NCBI GenBank assembly: GCA_023974075.1 | Contig: JAMFTG010000719.1 | Location: 53,354 to 117,353, forward strand | Origin: Chaenocephalus aceratus | Lineage: Eukaryota > Chordata > Actinopteri > Perciformes > Channichthyidae | Reading direction: 5' to 3' | DNA: 64,000 bases | Shown: positions 36,098 to 48,422 of the stretch, piece by piece | Layout of the letters: every line of letters starts with the position of its first letter | How positions within the stretch are numbered: position 1 is the stretch's first letter | Notes under the pieces: generated by a model | What the model saw: only the letters and a program-made list of their open reading frames with translations | What the model was told of the DNA's origin: nothing | The model's database searches: none | Position numbers and translations under genes: made by a program

Positions 36098-36488
36098 AGG
36101 GAGGTGTTCCAGGCACGTCCAGCTGGGAAGAGACCAGGGGTAGACCTAGGACCAGGTGGAGGGATTATATCTCTTCGCTGGCCTGGGAGCGCCTTGGGAC
36201 CCCCCGTCTGTAAAGCCGGTGTGTCCTTGGGCAAGACACTTCACCTGAACTTGATCCTGTGGGTATTGTCCACAGTTTCTGACCATTGCATGTATGATAT
36301 ATGTGTAATGTGTGTATATGTAAAGCGCTTTGAGTCATTGAAAAAGCGCTATAATAAATGTAAGGAATTATTATTATTATTAGTCAGAGCTGGTTGATGA
36401 GGGGAAAAGAAAGTTTGGGGCTCTCTGCTGGAACTGATAGCCCCGCGACCCGACCACGGATAAGCGGGAGAAGATGGATGGATGGAAT
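36093..36488 (+). mobile_element. Rex3 (RTE) LINE 3' end carrying a SINE-like insertion
   Basis: The words aggtgttccaggcacgtcca, gctgggaagagaccaggggt and ctggcctgggagcgccttgg are the Rex3 C-terminal coding end. The 3' end is cggataagcgggagaagatgg with the atgg tail. Between about 36197 and 36380 there is an extra ~185 bp (gtgtccttgggcaagacact, gtaaagcgctttgagtc, ending in att repeats) that breaks the Rex3 sequence. A fuller Rex3 fragment in the other direction is at 60952-61585. Confidence 0.85.
36197..36380 (+). mobile_element. SINE-like insertion with an (ATT)n tail
   Basis: It is defined by the gap it makes in Rex3 between gggacccccc and gtcagagctgg. It ends in attattattattatta, as tailed retroposons do. 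The short flanking gtc is not enough to prove a target duplication. Confidence 0.55.
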
Positions 36489-36489
36489 A

Positions 36490-39400
36490 TATCCGGTTTT
36501 ATTGTGAAAACTTCGACACCAAAAATAGAAATTGAAGGGCTAGGAACCACCGGCTTATTGAAGGCCTTTGAGAGTGTATCATAAAAAGAGGACCAGAATG
36601 AACCCAGCTTTGGACAGGAGTGTGTGTGTGGTTGGCCGGAGAGAGAGAGCATCTATCACACATCTCACTTGTGTCAAACAGTTTGCTGAGTCTAGCTTTG
36701 GTCAGGTGTGATCTGTGTAGGACCTTAAACTGTATCAGTGTCAGTCTGGCGCAAGATGAAGTAGAGTTGACTCTGTCTAGGGCCCCCTGCCACCATTCAT
36801 CTGAAAAGGTAGCCCCAAGCTCCTTCTCCCAGATGTTCCTAGTCGCTAAAGGAGATGATAGTGCTGATAAGATTAACTTCCCCACGGCTGAAATTACTCC
36901 ACGTACAGGGGTCAATAGAATCGTATCAACGAGAGAATCAGGTGGTTGATGAGGAAAATTGGGGAAGTTACAACGAGCAAAGTCTCGGATTTGAAAATAT
37001 CTAAATAACTGAGAGTTTGGAAGGTCAAATTTAGTCTTGAGAATATCGAAGGAGACAAAAATGTTATCAACAAAAAGTTGTTTGAAATAAACCAACCCTT
37101 TCTCCTTCCACAAAGAGAAAACCGGGTCAAGAGATGAAGGAAGAAAGATATGATTATTACAAATGGGCATTAGCAGGGAAAGGGAAACCATTTTAAAGTG
37201 GCGTCTAAATTGCCTCCAAATCTTTACAGTAGATTGTACGATTGGGTTGGATACGCATTTAGCAGGATATGATTTGAGGGGGGCACAAATTAACGACGAT
37301 AAAGAGATAGAGCCACAAGTCCGCGCTTCCATCTGGCACCAGTCTGTAACGGGGGAGTCGTGCCAAGTGTGAATCTTTTGAATATTGGCCGCCCAATGCC
37401 AGAAGGTTAGGTAGAGCAAGGCCACCGTCTTCTTTAGCCCTTTGTAGGACAGAATATTTTACCCTTGGGGTCTTTCCTGCCCAAATAAAAGATGAAATAG
37501 TCTTGTCTAAGTCCTTAAAAAAAGATTTGGGGAGGAATAATGGTAAACATTGAAAAAGGAATGAGAATCTGGGAAGCACATTCATTTTGATTGAATTGAT
37601 TCTACCTACAATCGACAGAGGGAGAGAGTTCCAGCGCTGTAGGTCAGATTCAACCTCCTTCACCAACTTCAGAACGTTATGCTGATGAAGTGAGGGGAGA
37701 CTATGTGAAATATGAATGCCCAGGTACCGGAAACCAGAGGAGGCCAAATGAAAAGGCAGACTCTGGGCCGGAATCTGTTTTGCCGCAAGATTAAGAGGGA
37801 AGCATTCGCTCTTACTGATGTTCAACTTGTATCCCGAAAAGGAACCAAACGTTTGTAAAACGTCAAGAATCCCGTTAATACTGGCCGTAGGGTTCGAGAC
37901 ATAGAGCAGCAAATCATCTGCGTACAGCGAAACCCTGTGTTCAACCCCATTCCTAGAGATACCTGTAAAAGCTGGTGAGTTTCTGAGAACGATGGAAAGT
38001 GGCTCGATTGCAATTGCAAACAGGCGACAGGGGACAGCCTTGGCGGCAGCCGCGTTGTAAGGGGAACAATTTGGATTGAGTGGAGCTGGTCGTCACACTA
38101 GCTGTAGGAGCACTATACAACAATTGAATCCATGAAATATATCTTTGACCAAAACCAAACTTGTCAAGAGCTGAAAATAAATAACCCCACTCCACTCGGT
38201 CGAAAGCTTTCTCCGCATCCGTAGAGATTACCATTTCAGCCTCTTGTGTGCTAGACTTAGACATTATAATATTAAGGAGGCGACGAATATTTGAGGACAA
38301 CTGTCTACCCCTTATGAAGCCAGTTTGATTAGGAAGGGACTTATCTCCTTTGGGTCTGTAACTATTGTGTGGGGGGATTTGCGAATTTGTGTAATAAGAC
38401 GTGAGGCAGATTGACGCTTTAGTTGTAACGCTAGCAGTCGGCTGGCCTTGTCCCCATATTCATAATAGGTACTCTTTGTGCGCCTTAAAACAAACTCTGC
38501 TTTGTTTGTGGAAATAAGATCAAATTCAGTTTGGAGCTCGAGTCTCTCCGTCTGAAGAGCAGGACTAGGAGAAGAGGGGTTCTGTCTGTCAATTTGTCGA
38601 ATTGCTTCCATCAGCTCAAGTTGTCTCTGTATTCGCTGCTTATGTTCCCTGGCACTGTAAGAGATAATCTCACCGCGAATTACCCGCTTTACATGTTTCC
38701 CACAGGAGGGAAGGAGAAGTCGAGTCAGATTTGTTATTTAGGATAAAGAGCCTAATTTTCTCAGAAATAAATTCGCAGAATTTATTAGAAGATAATAACC
38801 CAGTATTCAATCTCCAATTTGAGCGCTGTCCACTTTTAGGAAGCAATTCCAAGACTAATAAAAGGGGGGCATGGTCTGATATGACTATTGCTGAATATTC
38901 ACATAATTTCACTGAAGGAAGGAGTATTTTGTCTAAAAAAAAATAATCAATGCGAGAATATGTTTGATGAACATGGGAGTAGAATGAAAACTCTTTTGCT
39001 GTTGGGTGGCTGAATCTCCACGTATCCACACAACCGATTTGGTCCACAAGTGACATAAGAGCTCTAGCCGTACTAGATGGGGTTAGGTTTTTTGGCTTGG
39101 ATAAATCAAGGGCAGGATTAACAACCAAGTTAAGATGTCCCCCCAAAATAAGGTGGTGTGAATCCAGGCATGGGATTAATGAGAATAAGGATGTCATAAA
39201 ATTAGGACAACTCCAATTAGGGGCATAGACGCAAACCATAATAACAGGAGTTTGGAGCAATACACCCACGACTATAATGTAACGCCCATTTGTATCAGAA
39301 ATACACTTTTCTAAAGAGAACTGCAGTCGTTTGTGTAGTACAATTGCTGTACCTCTGGAACGGCTATTGAAGCTGGAGTGGAACACTTGTCCGACCCAGG

Positions 39401-39584
39401 GTTTCCGCAGTCTGGTGTGGTCACAGACACGCAGGTGGGTCTCCTGCAGAAAAGCAATGTCCGTCGTCATATCCTTAAGATGTGAGAATACTCTGGCTCT
39501 TTTAGTAGGCCCGCCAAGTCCTCTGACATTCCAGCTTGTGAACCTGATTGATCCTTGCATAGCTCTCTGTCTTATATCAGCCAT
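36490..39584 (-). pseudogene. L1/Tx1-like LINE ORF2 (endonuclease, RT, C-terminal domain), broken
   Basis: On the minus strand from 39584, the endonuclease frame has FTSWNVRGLGGPTKRARVFS, DIAFLQETHL and YAPNWSCPN, then YSRIDYFFLD and SDHAPLL. A stop breaks it near 38670. RT fragments follow: RRLLNIIMSKSSTQEAEMVI, DAEKAFDRVEWGYLF, GCRQGCPLSP and, in another phase, VSLYADDLLLY. A deletion near 38300-38312 removes the first RT blocks. The C-terminal part (36499-37425) has the Cys/His-rich CDRCSLSPANHTH. The 3' end abuts the Rex3 tail. It is nearly full length in extent but needs several repairs to be coding. Confidence 0.88.
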
Positions 39585-40132
39585 AGAGCATGAGCCACAA
39601 TATCAGCCTTTGGAATAATATGATGAAATTATGAATTAGCCAGTAGGCTACAACACAGAGCAAGGTAACAACTTCAAATGTGTTATAAAGATGGGCACCA
39701 AAGAAAAAAGTTCCTCCCGTATTGAGAAAAAAGAGAAAGAAAGAGAAAGAAAAAAACACACAAAAAACACAACCCAACGAGATCAGATGTCTGAATCTCT
39801 AACAAATCCCTACAACCTTGTCCTAAACTCATCCTGTAACGTAGATGAGCACGCAGGAAATGTTCTGCACACCTCCGGTTAACTACGGTGTAGTTGGCTT
39901 CCCTTCAAAATGTATAATTATCACATATACAACCCCATCTGATTTGCAGTCATTCTCCAGTCCACACCCCCATAAACGAGACAGCAGTGACCTCTATTGG
40001 CCTAGCAGGGAGCTGCAAGCAATGTCTAATTTAACGTTCATGTCCGTGTAGCTTCAGCTCGGTTATAGAAATAAAAATAACTTAAGTGAAAAACAAGATT
40101 CAGAGGGGGTATGTGGACAGAGTCCTGATCAT
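39585..40132 (-). other. Spacer between L1 ORF1 and ORF2
   Basis: About 550 bp separate the two L1 coding regions. An A/G-rich run (gaaaaaagagaaagaaagag) lies at 39723-39760. No separate gene is seen. Confidence 0.5.
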
Positions 40133-41015
40133 TCACTTACTGCTATGAACCTGGTAGAAACGCTCTGCCTCTTCCGCGGAGTAAAAAATGCGAGTCTGTC
40201 CGTTAATAGTAACACGCAGGCGGGCTGGGTAGAGTAAGCCGAAGCGTATTCCCTCCTTGTAGAGCTGCGACTTCACTTTGTTAAAGGCGGCCCGCTTCTT
40301 GGCGAGTGTGGCGCTGAAATCTTCAAAGATCCTGATGGGATGACCTTGGTACGAGACATCCCGGGATTTCCTAGCCCACAGCAGCACACGTTCCTTCTGG
40401 GCATATTTATGGAAGTGGACAATGAGGGGCCGGGAACCTTGCGGCGGTTTCGGAGCCAGACTGCGATGTGCACGGTCTAGCTCCAAGGTATCCAGCTGAG
40501 GGTCTCCGACCATCTTCTTGAACAGTGTAGTCATGAAGAGACGAGCATCATCCCCCTCCATTCCTTCTGGAATGCCAATCACACGGAGATTCTGTCGTTT
40601 TGGAACGTGAAACCAGGTCTTCCACCGCCAGCTGCAATCTGTCATTCACCTGATTAGTGGTCTCCAACTTGGATTTCAATACGGCCACCTCTCGCTCCAG
40701 AGTAGTGATTCCATCTGAATGAGCGCTGAGAGCCGTTTCCATTCCGGTGATGGTGGCAGTATGTGTAGCCACGGTGTCTGTGATCTTTTGAAGAGAGGCT
40801 TGGATTGGGGCCAGGGCGGTGTTCATGGAAGCGGTAAGTTCACCTGTTACGTCTTTACGCAGTTTCTCAAGCTCTCCGACTAGCATATCGAGTGTTAGCG
40901 GCTGCACGCTAGCTTCCGCAGCACTGGTAGCCATCTTGTTAGCCTCTTTATCTTGCGAGCTGAAGAGTTTAGTTTGTTGCTGACTTTTGCCACGACTGCC
41001 TTGAGTTTTACTCAT
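40133..41015 (-). pseudogene. L1/Tx1-like LINE ORF1, one frameshift
   Basis: The minus-strand frame starts MSKTQGSRGKSQQQTKLFSS at 41015. It runs through a heptad-rich coiled-coil segment (about residues 40-135, including ITTLEREVAVLKSKLETTN). Near 40605 an extra A in an A-run shifts the frame. The RNA-binding part continues in the next phase as RQNLRVIGIPEGMEG and ends at 40133, with the C-terminal domain RVTINGQTRIFYSAEEAERF. L1 ORF1 proteins trimerise and coat the LINE RNA. The 5' UTR extends to about 41160. Confidence 0.8.
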
Positions 41016-41326
41016 TTCAACAACGAAAAAGTTACTGAGGCACTCCTAATGACTAATCAAGTAAGAAAAGTAGCAGACGTCTGGGTGTATATGTGTAAAA
41101 GCGAAAAAGGATTAGGGAGCAAACGCCAATGTGACCGATCACTCCAACGCCATAACCGGAAAAGCGCTCATGGACTTTAAGGTGAATACTTTAAGAAAAG
41201 GTTGGGATGCGATCTGTAATGGAAAAAAGGATTACCCAACACAAGGCCAATAGATGGGAATTGTTTATTGTAAACTGTGAAAAAAACTAAATATGCTTAA
41301 TTGCGGCTCCTACACTCTGAAACCCA

Positions 41327-42108
<782 letters not shown>

Positions 42109-42283
42109 CTAGAACAGACGGACAGAGAAAGAGAGAAAGTCAATCTAAAAAGCATAAATACACAAGTTAACACAATAAAAACTCACTTAATATAAACCTT
42201 GAGTTAACAAAATACTACTTATCAAGTTTGTCTTTATTATATTTGATACAGTAATACAGCAATATTCTAACCAAAGTATATAC

Positions 42284-43119
42284 CAGAGGTGGGGGACTCG
42301 AGTCACATGACTTGACTCGAGTCACATGACTGGACTTGCCTATTTTTTGACTTGAGACTTGCTTGACTAACATTGATAAAAGACTCGACTTGACTTTGAC
42401 CTGGTATTCATGACCTGAGACTTAGGCTTGAGACAGATGACTCGAAAGGACTTTACTTTTTAAAATAGAATATTTGCATTTGTATTGTATTGTATTGTAT
42501 TGTATTGTATTGTATTGTACGAAGCACCAAGAGGGCAATGAAAGAAAAAAAAGAGAGAAAGTCTCTCGTTCGCAGGAGAAAGTAGGAAGTGGAGCACCCA
42601 GGAGACAGCCGTTTCATTGCAGACCGTTATGTTTATGTGGGGAAATACATACATTATTTGAGATATATTTCAAACTCGGACTTCATTTTAGGGACATTTC
42701 GGCCAGGGGTGTAGAGTTATTTGTTCAAGCACCGGATCGGCAAAACAGGAGAGTCTGTGAACCAGTCTGCCTTGACCTATGTATTCATGTCTGACTCTCA
42801 CAGTATCTGCTGCACACAGCTGCTTCATAGAAGAAACCCTCCAAAGAGCTGTGCCTTCACTGTGTTTCCCTTCATTAGAACAGCTAACGAACGACCGCAG
42901 GCTGCTACGTGTTTTTTTTTTTACACACACACACACACACACTTCAGAGCCCCACTCTCCATTGTTGTTAATGTTGAAAATAAAACTCTAGTTTCAAAAC
43001 CACTGTCTTTTAACTGATTTAAACTGGGGTTATTCATCAGGATTTCGTAGGACTTTACTTGCTTGACTCTCACCCCAGTAACCTGAGACTTGCACATGTA
43101 TGACTTACTCCCACCTCTG
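42284..43119. mobile_element. hAT-like MITE with GACTCGAGTCA words (836 bp)
   Basis: The left end is CAGAGGTGGG and the right end is the inverse, CCCACCTCTG. The flanking 8-mers are gtatatac and gtatacag (6 of 8 equal), compatible with a decayed hAT target duplication. Inside are repeated gactcgagtca/agtcaag words, a (TTGTA)n stretch and a short CA microsatellite (42923-42942). No transposase is seen. Confidence 0.65.
42479..42519 (+). repeat. (TTGTA)n microsatellite inside the MITE
   Basis: tgtat is repeated about seven to eight times here. The same place in the copy at 12664 has only tttgtatcgtac, so the array expanded in this copy or contracted in the other. Confidence 0.85.
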
Positions 43120-43127
43120 GTATACAG

Positions 43128-44020
43128 GAGACAGAGGGAGACGGCATCCTGTCACTGCGAGTCTCAGTGTGCTCCGTTCCTCTTGGGTTTTGTTTTTTTG
43201 TCTAAACTTTGTTGTGTCTGTATGAAACGTCATTTTGAGAGACCATGCTTTTGATCCTGTGGATTACATTGGCCTTCTGCAGACCATGTCTGGCCATTCA
43301 ACTTTCCAAGACACACCTGAGTGACAGCACCAACAGGTATGGCGAGGAGCCCCGGCCTCTGCGCTGCTACAGCCGCGAGGCTATGCTAGGGCTACAATGC
43401 GATCGGCCTCCTACGAATACACCAAGCCATCTGTGCTCTTCGTTATTGGATGAAATCCCTCGGGAGCCGCTTAGAAACTCCAGGAAAAAGAGACGAGGAA
43501 GGAGGGGAGGCGTTCAGAATACGGCGGAGATTCAGCCGGCCACAACTTCCATCCATCATTCTCACAAACCTGCGCTCATTGAGCAACAACGTGGATACAC
43601 TAATGACACACACAAGGTACTGTCATGAATTTCTCGAGGCCTCTTGATTATGTTTCACGGAAAGTTGGCTCCAATCTACGATGCCTGAATCTCTCTCTGA
43701 AGTACCCGGACTCGCCCTTGTTCGAGCAGACAGGGATGCGAACTCGGGGAAAACCAGAGGAGGCGGTATTTGTGTGTATATTAATGATCTGTGGTGCCGA
43801 TCATACTCAGTCAAATGTAAAACCTGCAATCCCAACGTAGAAATTCTCGGCATGACGTTAAGACCCTTTTATCTGCCTCGAGAATTCGGGTGTATTTTAC
43901 AGTTTGTTGTTTATGTGCCTCCCAGCGGCAGAGGACACTGTGTTCACGAGCTGCAACTCAACCGTGACAGGAATGACCTCTTCAGCTAAACCTATTGTGA
44001 CGGACAAGACATACTTGATC
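43128..44020 (+). pseudogene. L2/Rex1-like LINE, leader and endonuclease, partner of 12850-14100
   Basis: The leader has a frame from 43245 with CYSREAMLGLQCDRP and PREPLRNSRKKRRGRRGG. After a phase change it gives LPSIILTNLRSLSNNVDTL (endonuclease start). The frame at 43681-43989 has RADRDANSGKTRGGGICVYI and EFGCILQFVVYVPPSG. A deletion near 43965 joins it to linker sequence (RNDLFS) that lies far downstream in the other copy. The hydrophobic start of the 43245 frame is not evidence of secretion. Confidence 0.8.
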
Positions 44021-44039
44021 CAAACAAATCATCAATCAT

Positions 44040-44740
44040 CTCAACAACAGCTCCTTGTGTTCAAATTGAGAACCATAAGTCTAGTGTTTGTCAACTGGAG
44101 TACCACAGGGCTCTGTATTGGGCCCAATCCTGTTTAGTATGTACATAAATGATCTGCCTTCTGTGTGTGGAGAATGTGATGTATGCTGATGATACAGTTG
44201 TTTTTACTCATGGCAGAACCGCAGAAGAGGCTGCTAGCAAGGTCCCTGATGTGTTGGAGAATATTACATCCTGGCTTAACAATAATTGTTTGCAACCAAA
44301 TGTCTCAAAGACAGTGTGTATGTTCTTCTCCAAGGGCCACAGCATTATAACAGAGTAAGATGTTTTCTTTTCTGGAAGGAGACTTCAGGTTGTCTCGGAG
44401 TACAAGTACTGAGGAGTACATATTGACACAAACCTCAATTTCAAAACCCATATCAAAAAGGTCTGCAATAAAGTAAAGTTCAATCTGTGAAATTACAGAT
44501 ACATTAGAAACTTGCTATCATCTGCAGCAGCTAAGCTATACCTTCACTCCATGGTCCTCTCCCACATCTGCTACTGTCTGATCAGCTGGTCTGATGCTCA
44601 CTCTGCAGCTCTAAGGCCACTGGAATCACTGTATAAACAAGCACTCAGAACACGAGACACAAAGCCATTCCGGTATCATCATTGTCACATTGTTTAAAAG
44701 TATAATCTGTTCAGCTGGGAATATCTCATGGTTTACAAAA
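44040..44740 (+). pseudogene. LINE RT fragment (YADD to C-terminal domain)
   Basis: TGVPQGSVLGPILFSMYIND is in one phase. MYADDTVVFTHGRTAEEAA and SWLNNNCLQPNVSKTVCMFF are in the next, giving catalytic YADD. VHIDTNLNFKTHIKKVCNK and LLSSAAAKLYLHSMVLSHIC follow, with stops between. This is L2/CR1-type RT, dead. Confidence 0.8.
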
Positions 44741-44744
44741 ACAT

Positions 44745-44900
44745 CTGCCCACGCACAACAAGGGGCACACTCTGGACTTGATGATCTCAAAGGGTCTGAA
44801 TATCTCTGAGGTTGTGGTGACTGATGTCGCGCTCTCTGACCATTCCTTTGAGAGCTCTATTTCTGTTCACACAAATGTTCAAAAAGAGGTAACCACAATA
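44745..44900 (+). pseudogene. L2-like LINE endonuclease end, short copy
   Basis: LMISKGLNISEVVVTDVALS is identical in translation to the piece at 18105. It breaks off at a caataataataatc run. Confidence 0.8.
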
Positions 44901-45552
44901 ATAATAATCAATTGTCCGCCGGACGGTCATTACGGCCGATGTTCACTCTTAATAGTTTGATCGGTGCTCTCTATAAAGGCCGATCAGGAGAGCTGGATCT
45001 GATCGATATGGACATAAAGGCGAGTGAAATGTAACCGGACGTGAGAGAGATCAGATCAGCTGCTGAGTCTGACGGAGACACGCAGCTCTGCGGGATCACC
45101 TGAAGCTCCGCCCTCTGTTTAGCGAGCTGACCGGACAGCGCACAATGCGTACATGAAGCGTCATGAACGCAATAAATCATAAGTCTCAAAACCCCTCACA
45201 CGAAGGCCCAGCAATCCGTGCACAGAGAGCGGGTTGTTTGCAGGTCCAGAGGTTTTAACCGGAAAAACTAATATGTGAGGATCAAAAGTACATCTGTACA
45301 ACTTTCTGTATTTGTGTTTTAGTTACATGAACATGAAACGGAACACATTTGTGTGCTTTGAAAAACACAAGTGTGGATCATTCTGTGTGCACGTGTGTGT
45401 TATGAGACTGCTCTGAGCCCATAGAGAGGAGACGAGCGTAACCGCGAAGCACACAAAATGGCGACGTCAGAGTTCCCGTTAGCCGGCAAACCTAAATCTC
45501 TTCGGTCAAAATAAATTCCCTTTAGCGCAATACCGCTTCAGTTGCGCCACTT
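44901..45552. other. No gene recognised
   Basis: It contains ctggatctgatcgatatgga (44991-45010), which recurs as gctgcatctgatcgatatgg at 46065-46084 with agagatcagctgc nearby, a possible flank shared around the minisatellite. Nothing else is recognised. Confidence 0.3.
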
Positions 45553-45852
45553 ATGTGACAGACAAGAAGAGGATGTGACAGACAAGAAGAGGATGTGACA
45601 GACAAGAAGAGTATGTGACAGACAAGAAGAGTATGTGACAGACAAGAAGAGGATGTGACAGACAAGAAGAGGATGTGACAGACAAGAAGAGTATGTGACA
45701 GACAAGAAGAGTATGTGACAGACAAGAAGAGGATGTGACAGACAAGAAGAGTATGTGACAGACAAGAAGAGTATGTGACAGACAAGAAGAGGATGTGACA
45801 GACAAGAAGAGTATGTGACAGACAAGAAGAGGATGTGACAGACAAGAAGAGT
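45553..45852 (+). repeat. 20-bp minisatellite, 15 units
   Basis: The unit is atgtgacagacaagaagag plus one g or t. All 15 units look identical except at that base. Since 20 is not divisible by three and the unit has no minus-strand stop in any phase, all three minus frames are open (SCLSHTLLV-type repeats). No protein is implied. Confidence 0.95.
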
Positions 45853-46370
45853 CAACTCTAATGTCTAACACGTAATGTGGAGAAAGAGATGTCCTGGATG
45901 GGTTGATTGTGCGTTGATCTGTTGGTAATGCCTCGGGGTTCCGGTGGGCATGTAAACACATGCATAATGCTGCGCTATACTTTGCGGCCTCACCCGGTTG
46001 CATAGCGACACTTATTGTTCAGGTGTCTTTTAATAAGCAGGTAGTCTATCATTAGCTAGAACTAGCTGCATCTGATCGATATGGACATAAACGCGAGTGA
46101 AGTCTGATCTGACGGGAGAGAGAGATCAGCTGCAGCGGTGAGCGGACAAAACACACACTTCAGGTTAGAATATCACACGTAGCTATTTTAATGACCTCTC
46201 AAACTACCGTAACTAGTTATAGATATGTTTAGTTTCACTGTCGGGTCCCTCATTACTGGATCCGCGAGCTGCATGATACTGGCATGATAGATTGCCCGAT
46301 GGGGCACCCAGCAGGTGAGGCTTCCTTGCCCGAGCTAGATACTAGACGGCCCCGGGCCATCGGGCAGTCC
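45853..46370. other. No gene recognised
   Basis: Anonymous sequence with paired words such as gattgcccgatggggc and cgggccatcgggca near 46291-46366, possibly the end of another DNA element. Confidence 0.25.
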
Positions 46371-48422
46371 TTAAAGAGCCTGTGACAGCATCCCAACAAC
46401 TGTTGTGCAATGAAATATTGGGCTACTAGTAATCTCGAACCGTCAGTTTAAAAAAGAAAAAGCGATACCGTTCCGTTAAATATCAATAATTTCGAACATC
46501 GCGGGGAAATTCCTTCGACTCATTTTGAAGTTTTGGGGGAAGCCGGAAGTGACGTCAATGCGGGAACGCTTCGAGAGCCAAACACGGACAAAGTGTGTTG
46601 TCATGCGTAGAAATGGTGAATTACTGAGATTAGGCACGTTAATAACGTTTTAATGAAGTTGACTACAGTATATTCATATTTGTCAGTGCTTTCATGTCAA
46701 TTCGGCGACATAAACATAAATGATCGTGGTGAAGATGATGATTACATTAGGATTAAAAATCGGGAGTGAGAGCTGCTGAATTTCCTCCCGTCGGATGTGA
46801 TATAAAAACAAATCGATTATTTTTGTGGTTGTAAACTCAAGTGGATGAAACTACATTTATTAGTGCTTTCATGTCAATTCGGCGAACATATGATACATTA
46901 AATGATCGTTTGTTTGAGCCGGTCTGCATTTCCTGATGAGAAAACAAACCGATGCTTTTTGTAGTTGTAGTACACCAACAACATGGATTAAACGTGTGGT
47001 TTTTTTACCACAATGTTGGGGAAATTAATGGATAAAATGCACGGATTATTATTATTATTCCCACTCCGATCGGGACACTAGGTCCACCGTTTCCCCGCAG
47101 CGAGGCTCCCCCCGTTGACAATTTACGTGGGCTGGGTGCAGTGGCGGACTGGCCATCGGGACGAATCCCGATGGGCCGGTACCGAAGTGGGCCGGTCGGA
47201 TAAGTAACCAGCACATCCCCCATAGGCCGCGCGTGAGGCTCAGGGTTGGGAAGGCTAAATAACTTCTTTTACCTGACGCTGCCCGCCTCCGGCGTCTATA
47301 GAAAAGAGATCAGCTCAGTGTGCGGAGTTTACATCTCTCAAGTCATATTACAGGATAAAGGAAATACAGTTTAAACTGCCGTATGCAGAGAAGACGCCGA
47401 CGTGTCGCACTTATCATTCATATTACATCATCAATCAGATCATCGATCATATAATATCATAATATATCATATATTTCCTTATCTGAGTCAGCTTCTCCAG
47501 CCTCATCTGGCCGTGCAACACTCACAGTGTCACAGACTGTATGCAGAAGTATTATTTAACACATTATGTTGACGAAACACTCGAGACAAATGTAATTAAA
47601 GTCAGATCCACTCGTGTCTTAGACGTGAACGCGCTCTCAGCTGGAGAGAGAAACCCTGGCTTGATTTACCGAGTTGATAACCAGCGTCGTAGGACCGCTT
47701 AGCGAGATCTCGTTTGTTAGTTTATTGTTGTTAGTTTGTTTGTTACTCAAACATATCCAGGGTCTGTTGAACTGGCTTCGTAGTACAGGGCACAGGTGGC
47801 GAGCAGCGCTAATGTCAAAGACACAGACATTATATTTGTATTTTACCAGGATGCAGTGACACAAATATTTACATTTACTATCTACAGCACCCTGACATCC
47901 CCACTCCCCCCGTTGACAATTTACTAGCGGTACCGAAGTGGGCCGGTCGAGAGTCCCGGGATGATTTTTAGTCCCAGTCCCACTGGCTACATGACCATAT
48001 GATCGCCCATATTGACGCACCTCATTCCTAAACTTCTAACAGATACAACATAAACCGATCCTTCAGCCTCATGAGCTCTCAGACACGTTCAACATTAACC
48101 TGTCATCGCTGTCTGAGCTTGCTGCTGTGCGCGCCGTCGTGCGTTTACATCTGACTGTATATAAATAAAGGTTTACATGCAGAAGCTGGGATCCTGGACG
48201 GTGCAGCTGGAGCGCTGTGCCCGCAATGACGTCACCCATCATTTGGCGGGACTTGAAGAATCCGCGAGAAGATCCAGAAAATTGTCAACATTGAAGGGCA
48301 GATTAATGGTTATCAAAGTACAAATATCCAAAATCAGTTCAGTAACGGTTTTCAAGGGGACAATATGTACTCAAATTGATGGGTTTGGATGATGGGGGAA
48401 AACCGTGTCACAGGCTCTTTAA
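46371..48422. mobile_element. TTAA-flanked DNA transposon (2052 bp), third family
   Basis: The ends share the 17-bp word TTAAAGAGCCTGTGACA in inverted orientation, including TTAA at each side. No transposase frame is found in the 2 kb interior. The right subterminal part has gatgggggaaaaccgtgtca; the left differs after 17 bp. Another repeat is nested inside (about 47106-47990). Confidence 0.7.
47106..47990. repeat. Nested repeat with two pairs of direct repeats (cagtggcggactggccatcg)
   Basis: ccccccgttgacaatttac occurs near 47107 and 47905. gtaccgaagtgggccggtc occurs near 47179 and 47931. The words cagtggcggactgg and cccagtcccactgg near the two sides look like decayed inverted ends of a known style of fish repeat. 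Its exact limits are unclear. Confidence 0.45.

Noticed and set aside
37163..37372. Plus-strand open frames across 36620-39618
   Set aside because: They are antisense to the minus-strand L1 ORF2.
43245..43628. Secreted protein with a signal-peptide-like start (MLLILWITLAFC)
   Set aside because: The rest of the frame is LINE leader (YSRE, RRGRRGG) and matches the LINE copy at 12850.
45522..46003. Three minus-strand open frames with SCLSHTLLV repeats
   Set aside because: They arise because a 20-bp repeat without minus-strand stops is open in all phases. There is no start context, domain or conservation.
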